From Mycteria americana (Eukaryota; Chordata; Aves; Ciconiiformes; Ciconiidae), in NCBI RefSeq assembly GCF_035582795.1, contig NC_134366.1:1500501-1564500 (forward strand): a DNA stretch of 64,000 bases. The letters are read 5' to 3'. Under the pieces are notes generated by a model, which worked only from the letters and a program-made list of their open reading frames with translations, made no database searches and was not told the origin of the DNA. Positions 63,501 to 64,000 of this stretch are shown piece after piece. Within the stretch, counting starts at the first letter, position 1. Each line of letters begins with the position of its first letter. The position numbers were made by a program, and so were the translations under genes.

Positions 63501-63626
63501 GTAGCTGTACAACAGCAGTACTCGCCAGCCCAGTCCCAACCAGCCATATACTACCAAGGACAGACCTGTCAGACCGTTTACGGTGTGACATCCCCCTACT
63601 CACAGACGACCCCACCGATTGTACAG
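6512..63626 (+). CDS. SETD2: SETD2 histone H3K36 methyltransferase, exons 1-15 (3'-partial)
   Basis: SETD2 trimethylates lysine 36 of histone H3 in the nucleus during transcription elongation, guided by binding of its C-terminal SRI domain to phosphorylated RNA polymerase II. Fifteen exons join without a phase conflict into 2,331 codons (exon list in the summary). In residues numbered from the ATG at 6512: disordered N-terminal region to about 1460; AWS about 1505-1560 with Cys 1513, 1515, 1530, 1534, 1543, 1547 and 1553; SET about 1563-1686, with GWG at 1575-1577, R1639, N1642-H1643 and Y1680; post-SET Cys 1692, 1694 and 1699; helical region 1729-1850; coiled coil about 2125-2150; Q/P-rich region to 2331. 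Numbering in the catalytic part is 14 above human. The WW and SRI domains are expected downstream of 64000. All introns are GT-AG except intron 14, which is GC-AG. Confidence 0.97.
7364..7380. repeat. 17-nt C homopolymer
   Basis: Seventeen consecutive C residues in the GC-rich 5' part of intron 1, with potential to form a quadruplex on the minus strand. Confidence 0.9.
8766..8900 (-). mobile_element. CR1 LINE 3'-end fragment
   Basis: The + strand starts with CACAGAATGGTTTGGGT and continues with AGAAGGGACCTT and CCCTGTCCAACCTGACC. This is the reverse complement of the 3' end of an avian CR1 element, so the insertion is antisense to SETD2. It is 5' truncated, diverged and non-coding. The boundary at 8900 is approximate. 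Confidence 0.75.
15036..15052. repeat. 17-nt G homopolymer
   Basis: Seventeen consecutive G residues in intron 1, flanked by A-rich sequence. Confidence 0.9.
15778..15803. repeat. GGA microsatellite
   Basis: About eight GGA/GAG units in intron 1, with one break near the left end. Confidence 0.85.
20543..20590 (-). mobile_element. Possible degraded CR1 scrap
   Basis: The sequence TTCATAGAATCATTTAGATCATCGAGTCCAG resembles the reverse complement of a CR1 3' terminus with an internal deletion. It is too short to be certain. A short direct repeat (TTGGGTCTTG, twice) follows at about 20581-20600. Confidence 0.4.
22315..22330 (+). CDS. SETD2: SETD2 exon 2, 16-nt microexon
   Basis: This exon lies between acceptor AATAG (22310-22314) and donor GAG|GTGAGT (22331). 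Its first base completes the Glu codon begun in exon 1 (GA+A), and the remaining 15 nt encode EEENE, giving the TPEEEENE stretch exactly as in human. It ends in phase 0, matching exon 3. It is flanked by introns of 15.8 and 3.4 kb. Skipping it would shift the frame, because 16 is not a multiple of three. The match to the human residues and the perfect phases make it secure despite its length. Confidence 0.9.
22331..25717. other. SETD2: SETD2 intron 2
   Basis: This 3.4-kb intron has donor GTGAGT and acceptor TTCTTCTTCTTTTGCAG. It is AT-richer than intron 1. I see no repeat of note and no coding signal. Confidence 0.85.
25718..30159 (+). CDS. SETD2: SETD2 exon 3, large disordered N-terminal region
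   Basis: This 4,442-nt uninterrupted coding exon (residues 19-1499) starts in phase 0 after TTTTGCAG and ends AG|GTAACT in phase 2. It opens with a block nearly identical to human ([28 protein letters not shown]). Then come a proline/alanine-rich stretch (about residues 140-200, with ten consecutive prolines near 177), an RS-rich region of repeated S-K-S-D-R-D and R-S-R-S motifs (about 340-500), a weakly conserved middle, and a Ser/Asp/Glu acidic tract (about 1041-1068). Near 1419 is the basic nuclear-localisation-like PPKKRR. The exon ends in the strongly conserved lead-in to the AWS domain ([13 protein letters not shown] onward). In human this region is mostly disordered and tied to protein stability and phase behaviour. 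There are no frameshifts or stops. Confidence 0.97.
30160..32411. other. SETD2: SETD2 intron 3
   Basis: This 2.25-kb intron holds a short CR1 scrap at 31850-31893 but no coding signal. The acceptor is TTCAATAG, with a weak pyrimidine tract. Confidence 0.85.
31850..31893 (-). mobile_element. CR1 3'-end scrap
   Basis: The sequence TTACAGAATAGCTGAGGTTGG followed by AAGGGATCTCTGGAGAT matches the reverse complement of an avian CR1 3' end. Only about 45 bp are recognisable. Confidence 0.6.
32412..32543 (+). CDS. SETD2: SETD2 exon 4, AWS zinc motif (first half)
   Basis: This 132-nt exon (residues 1499-1543) completes Arg1499 with its first base and ends in phase 2 at TG|GTAAGG. It encodes [11 protein letters not shown], then the first AWS cysteines (C1513, C1515, C1530, C1534), which bind zinc together with cysteines in exon 5. 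It is almost identical to human, with changes such as [11 protein letters not shown] for CECTPLSKDER. Confidence 0.96.
32544..33433. other. SETD2: SETD2 intron 4
   Basis: This 890-nt intron has donor GTAAGG and acceptor TTTCCCTTAG. No other feature is seen. Confidence 0.85.
33434..33562 (+). CDS. SETD2: SETD2 exon 5, end of AWS and start of SET
   Basis: This 129-nt exon (residues 1543-1586) supplies AWS cysteines C1543, C1547 and C1553 ([16 protein letters not shown]) and the start of the SET domain, including the S-adenosylmethionine-binding GWG motif ([13 protein letters not shown], 1573-1585). It ends TC|GTAAGC in phase 2. Retaining intron 5 would give an immediate TAA. Confidence 0.96.
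33563..37065. other. SETD2: SETD2 intron 5
   Basis: This 3.5-kb intron splits the SET domain. It contains a 21-nt T run at about 34948-34966 and no clear repeat family. The open frame at 34355-34873 (+) has no recognisable match and looks like chance. Confidence 0.85.
37066..37189 (+). CDS. SETD2: SETD2 exon 6, SET domain core
   Basis: This 124-nt exon (residues 1586-1627) lies between acceptor GGGCTTTGCAG and donor GAG|GTGAGC and ends in phase 0. It encodes [15 protein letters not shown] and the [18 protein letters not shown] segment, part of the H3 substrate channel in SETD2. It is essentially identical to human. Confidence 0.97.
37190..38460. other. SETD2: SETD2 intron 6
   Basis: This 1.27-kb intron contains a C run of about 12 nt (37949-37960). 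The acceptor is TTTCTTTTCAG. No coding signal is seen. Confidence 0.85.
38461..38538 (+). CDS. SETD2: SETD2 exon 7, SET catalytic NHSCEPN motif
   Basis: This 78-nt exon has 26 codons and is phase 0 at both ends. It encodes residues 1628-1653, including [16 protein letters not shown]1639 corresponds to human R1625, a site of loss-of-function mutations. N1642-H1643 contact S-adenosylmethionine. C1645 is the SET-domain cysteine expected to help the post-SET zinc. The encoded residues are identical to human over the motif. Because the length is a multiple of three, skipping would keep the frame but remove the active site. Confidence 0.97.
38539..38845. other. SETD2: SETD2 intron 7
   Basis: This is the shortest intron seen (307 nt), with a TTG microsatellite at about 38652-38667 and acceptor TTGCCTTAG. 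Confidence 0.85.
38846..38943 (+). CDS. SETD2: SETD2 exon 8, C-terminal SET domain with catalytic Tyr
   Basis: This 98-nt exon (residues 1654-1686) encodes [15 protein letters not shown] and [13 protein letters not shown]1680 corresponds to human catalytic Y1666. The donor is GG|GTACGT, phase 2. It is identical to the human residues as far as I can recall. Confidence 0.97.
38944..40798. other. SETD2: SETD2 intron 8
   Basis: This 1.86-kb intron contains a GGTTCTT heptamer repeated three times (40535-40556). The acceptor is CACCAACAG. No coding signal is seen. Confidence 0.85.
40799..40925 (+). CDS. SETD2: SETD2 exon 9, post-SET zinc motif
   Basis: This 127-nt exon (residues 1686-1728) encodes [19 protein letters not shown]1692, C1694 and C1699 are the post-SET zinc ligands. 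A basic tail follows ([12 protein letters not shown]). The donor is TCG|GTGAGT, phase 0. Confidence 0.97.
40926..42554. other. SETD2: SETD2 intron 9
   Basis: This 1.63-kb intron has acceptor GTGGTAG and an A-rich patch at 42341-42360. I see nothing else in it. Confidence 0.85.
42555..42689 (+). CDS. SETD2: SETD2 exon 10, helical region after post-SET
   Basis: This 135-nt, 45-codon exon (residues 1729-1773), phase 0 at both ends, encodes [20 protein letters not shown] and a leucine-rich amphipathic segment ([20 protein letters not shown]). With exons 11 and 12 it resembles the TFIIS N-terminal/LEDGF-interacting helical fold (inference from pattern). The matching region in yeast Set2 is autoinhibitory. 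Confidence 0.95.
42690..43352. other. SETD2: SETD2 intron 10
   Basis: This 663-nt intron has donor GTGAGG and acceptor CTCATCCAG. No other feature is seen. Confidence 0.85.
43353..43481 (+). CDS. SETD2: SETD2 exon 11, LLWIWM helical segment
   Basis: This 129-nt, 43-codon exon (residues 1774-1816), phase 0 at both ends, encodes [18 protein letters not shown] and then [18 protein letters not shown]. The second part is about three residues longer than the human ELGDGRESNQKLQEE. The donor is GAG|GTCAGT. Confidence 0.95.
43482..46578. other. SETD2: SETD2 intron 11
   Basis: This 3.1-kb intron contains a T/A low-complexity tract at 43549-43581 and a compound short repeat at 44818-44884. No coding signal is seen. 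The acceptor is TTTGCGATTAG. Confidence 0.85.
44818..44884. repeat. Compound short repeat with near-palindrome
   Basis: Two perfect tandem copies of a 13-bp unit (GGGATTCCCCTTT, 44829-44841 and 44842-44854) are followed by a near-palindromic GGAATAGCTCTTAGGAGCTATTCC segment and a third partial unit. Two copies of CTCTTAGGAG bracket the array. Confidence 0.75.
46579..47217 (+). CDS. SETD2: SETD2 exon 12, helix and acidic linker
   Basis: This 639-nt, 213-codon exon (residues 1817-2029), phase 0 at both ends, begins with [21 protein letters not shown], completing the helical region of exons 10-11. A Ser/Thr-Pro linker ([11 protein letters not shown]) follows, then [20 protein letters not shown] and a long Glu-rich, partly Gln-rich stretch. 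It ends with [10 protein letters not shown] and [14 protein letters not shown]. The donor is AAG|GTAAGA. The middle is clearly less conserved than the ends. Confidence 0.96.
48243..48272. repeat. Perfect inverted repeat (hairpin)
   Basis: Thirteen base pairs (TGCTTTTACACTT with its complement) separated by the loop TAAT. It is isolated, with no flanking duplication noted. Confidence 0.8.
50184..50277. mobile_element. Candidate piggyBac-like MITE (94 bp)
   Basis: TTAA occurs at both ends (50184-50187 and 50274-50277), the target duplication used by piggyBac-type transposons. The inward 12-mers match at 8 of 12 positions as an inverted repeat and share ATGCC. The centre is a perfect 22-bp palindrome (50215-50236), and most of the element can fold on itself. 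There is no coding capacity. TTAA is common, so chance is possible. Confidence 0.4.
53814..54129. repeat. Duplicated intron-12 block, copy A
   Basis: About 316 bp that align along their whole length with 56682-57012 in the same orientation, starting at TCTTTTGATCC and ending near TTTTCTTAGCCC. It contains a T run and an A-rich segment. Copy A lacks roughly 15-20 bp present in copy B after GCCTCTCGTCAC. The family is not recognised. Confidence 0.85.
55908..55924. repeat. 17-nt G homopolymer
   Basis: Seventeen consecutive G residues in intron 12. Confidence 0.9.
56682..57012. repeat. Duplicated intron-12 block, copy B
   Basis: The second copy of the block at 53814-54129, about 2.9 kb downstream, in the same orientation and with small substitutions and indels. 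Just after its end the motif AATATATTTTTCTTA is repeated at about 57028 and 57057. Confidence 0.85.
57237..57753 (-). mobile_element. CR1 LINE, 5'-truncated, with end of ORF2
   Basis: The + strand starts with AATCATAGTATCACAAAATC, the reverse complement of the octamer-repeat 3' tail of CR1, and the next 500 bp match an avian CR1 throughout. On the minus strand, 57681-57292 reads as the C-terminal end of the CR1 reverse-transcriptase protein (motifs [43 protein letters not shown]). The frame is open over that stretch, so the copy is fairly young, but it has no 5' part and cannot be active. Confidence 0.92.
58078..58158 (-). mobile_element. CR1 3'-end scrap
   Basis: CACAGAATCATAGAATATCT followed by AAGTTGGAAGGGACCCATAAGG is the reverse complement of a CR1 3' terminus. 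About 80 bp are retained. Confidence 0.8.
58218..58280. repeat. 21-bp tandem repeat, three copies
   Basis: Three head-to-tail copies (58218-58238, 58239-58259, 58260-58280) of a 21-bp unit. The first two are identical and the third has two changes. Each unit contains the perfect 10-bp palindrome CACCGCGGTG. Confidence 0.92.
58832..58880 (+). CDS. SETD2: SETD2 exon 13
   Basis: This 49-nt exon (residues 2030-2046) encodes [16 protein letters not shown] plus one base and lies between TTTGCAG and donor AGTG|GTAGGT (phase 1). It matches human [15 protein letters not shown]. The small size and phase-1 end mean that skipping it would shift the frame. Confidence 0.95.
58881..59194. other. SETD2: SETD2 intron 13
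   Basis: A 314-nt intron with donor GTAGGT and a good pyrimidine tract before CCCCAACAG. No other feature is seen. Confidence 0.85.
59195..59375 (+). CDS. SETD2: SETD2 exon 14, basic region, GC donor
   Basis: This 181-nt exon (residues 2046-2106) encodes an Arg/Glu/Lys-rich segment ending in [20 protein letters not shown] and TKRPED. Conservation with human ends exactly at AG, after which the genome reads GCAAGT (59376-59381) rather than GT. The next exon supplies the third base of Arg2106 and continues YDTP, so the junction is fixed by the protein. This makes intron 14 a GC-AG intron. Confidence 0.95.
59611..59656. repeat. 23-bp perfect tandem duplication
   Basis: Two identical head-to-tail copies (59611-59633 and 59634-59656) beginning GATAACCTACACC. 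Identity suggests a recent event or replication slippage. Confidence 0.92.
59979..60231 (+). mobile_element. CR1 LINE 3'-end fragment (sense)
   Basis: The sequence follows the CR1 3' region in forward orientation (GGCTGCCCAGGGCAGTGGTGG, CCATCCCTGGAGG, GGTTGGACTCGATGATCTT) and ends in the diagnostic octamer repeat GATTCTGTGATTCTGTGA. It lies about 0.6 kb into intron 14, is 5' truncated and non-coding. Confidence 0.9.
62951..63626 (+). CDS. SETD2: SETD2 exon 15, coiled coil and Q/P-rich region
   Basis: This 676-nt exon (residues 2106-2331) starts after CTCTCCCAG and ends GTACAG|GTAATT in phase 0. It encodes [18 protein letters not shown], then a charged coiled coil ([18 protein letters not shown] and a Q run, about 2125-2150). 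A low-charge Pro/Tyr/Gln-rich region follows with [10 protein letters not shown]; in human this region includes the reported hnRNP L-binding segment, and the assignment of that motif here is inference. It closes with SQTTPPIVQ, as in human. The WW and SRI exons must follow outside the window. Confidence 0.96.
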
Positions 63627-64000
63627 GTAATTTCCATTTCAGACACAGCGTGGCACGAAACACCCGTAAAACGAAGGGTACCAGCCTGCAGCTGGCAAAA
63701 CCGCTTTATTTGCTCACTCTCTGGTAGTGCTCTTAACATCAGAGCATCCTGCTTTGCTCTAATATTAAGCTGCAGTAGCTATCTCAGATAACTTCCCATC
63801 CGAGAGTCTGAGAAAAGCACATTTAGGCAGGGTATTTTCCGTGTACAAACGCCATGTATCATAGTTGCTGGGGCCAAGCGGGAGTTTACAGCTTGCAGAG
63901 GCTTTTTTAAACCTGTTTATAAAAGTTCTGTTGTTTTTTCGATTGTGGATTCTGGTGAACGGGTATTTCTGGGTAAGAGCTTCCACTGTCACTGACCAAG
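63627..64000. other. SETD2: SETD2 intron 15 (start only)
   Basis: The intron begins with donor GTAATT. No repeat or coding signal is seen before the window ends. Confidence 0.85.

Overview
The window reads as vertebrate, almost certainly avian, nuclear DNA. The evidence is a long intron-rich gene with a GC-rich CpG-island promoter, several CR1-type LINE tails in the form typical of bird genomes, and protein sequence very close to mammalian SETD2 but in shorter introns. There are no bacterial operons, phage, CRISPR arrays or rRNA/tRNA genes. All gene calls come from reading the translation and splice sites by eye against remembered family sequences; no database search was run.

Layout. At 1-2,600 lie the last two coding exons of KIF9 (+ strand), a kinesin, ending in a stop at 2491-2493 and a poly(A) signal at 2585-2590. 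About 3.9 kb separates the KIF9 stop from the SETD2 start. That stretch holds a roughly 0.9 kb GC-rich minisatellite (about 5150-6085, basic unit about 12 bp) and then a CpG island (about 6085-7050). From 6512 to the end the window is SETD2 (+ strand), the histone H3 lysine-36 trimethyltransferase. Fifteen consecutive coding exons can be joined: 6512-6549, 22315-22330, 25718-30159, 32412-32543, 33434-33562, 37066-37189, 38461-38538, 38846-38943, 40799-40925, 42555-42689, 43353-43481, 46579-47217, 58832-58880, 59195-59375 and 62951-63626. They sum to 6,993 nt, exactly 2,331 codons, with every phase matching. The C-terminal part (WW and SRI domains) lies beyond the window, so the gene is partial at its 3' end.

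Inside SETD2, exon 3 carries the long disordered N-terminal region (proline-rich, RS-rich and acidic stretches). Exons 4-5 carry the zinc-binding AWS motif, exons 5-8 the SET domain, exon 9 the post-SET motif, exons 10-12 a helical region resembling the TFIIS N-terminal fold, and exon 15 a coiled coil followed by a Q/P-rich region. All catalytic and zinc-ligand residues that can be checked are intact, so this looks like a functional gene.

The introns hold CR1 fragments, homopolymer runs, short tandem repeats, a roughly 0.32 kb block present twice 2.9 kb apart in intron 12, and a possible 94-bp piggyBac-like MITE. I did not find a new biological system. The points most worth following are the GC-AG intron after exon 14, the 16-nt microexon 2, the duplicated block, the MITE candidate, and the stop-free antisense frames created by the promoter-proximal minisatellite.
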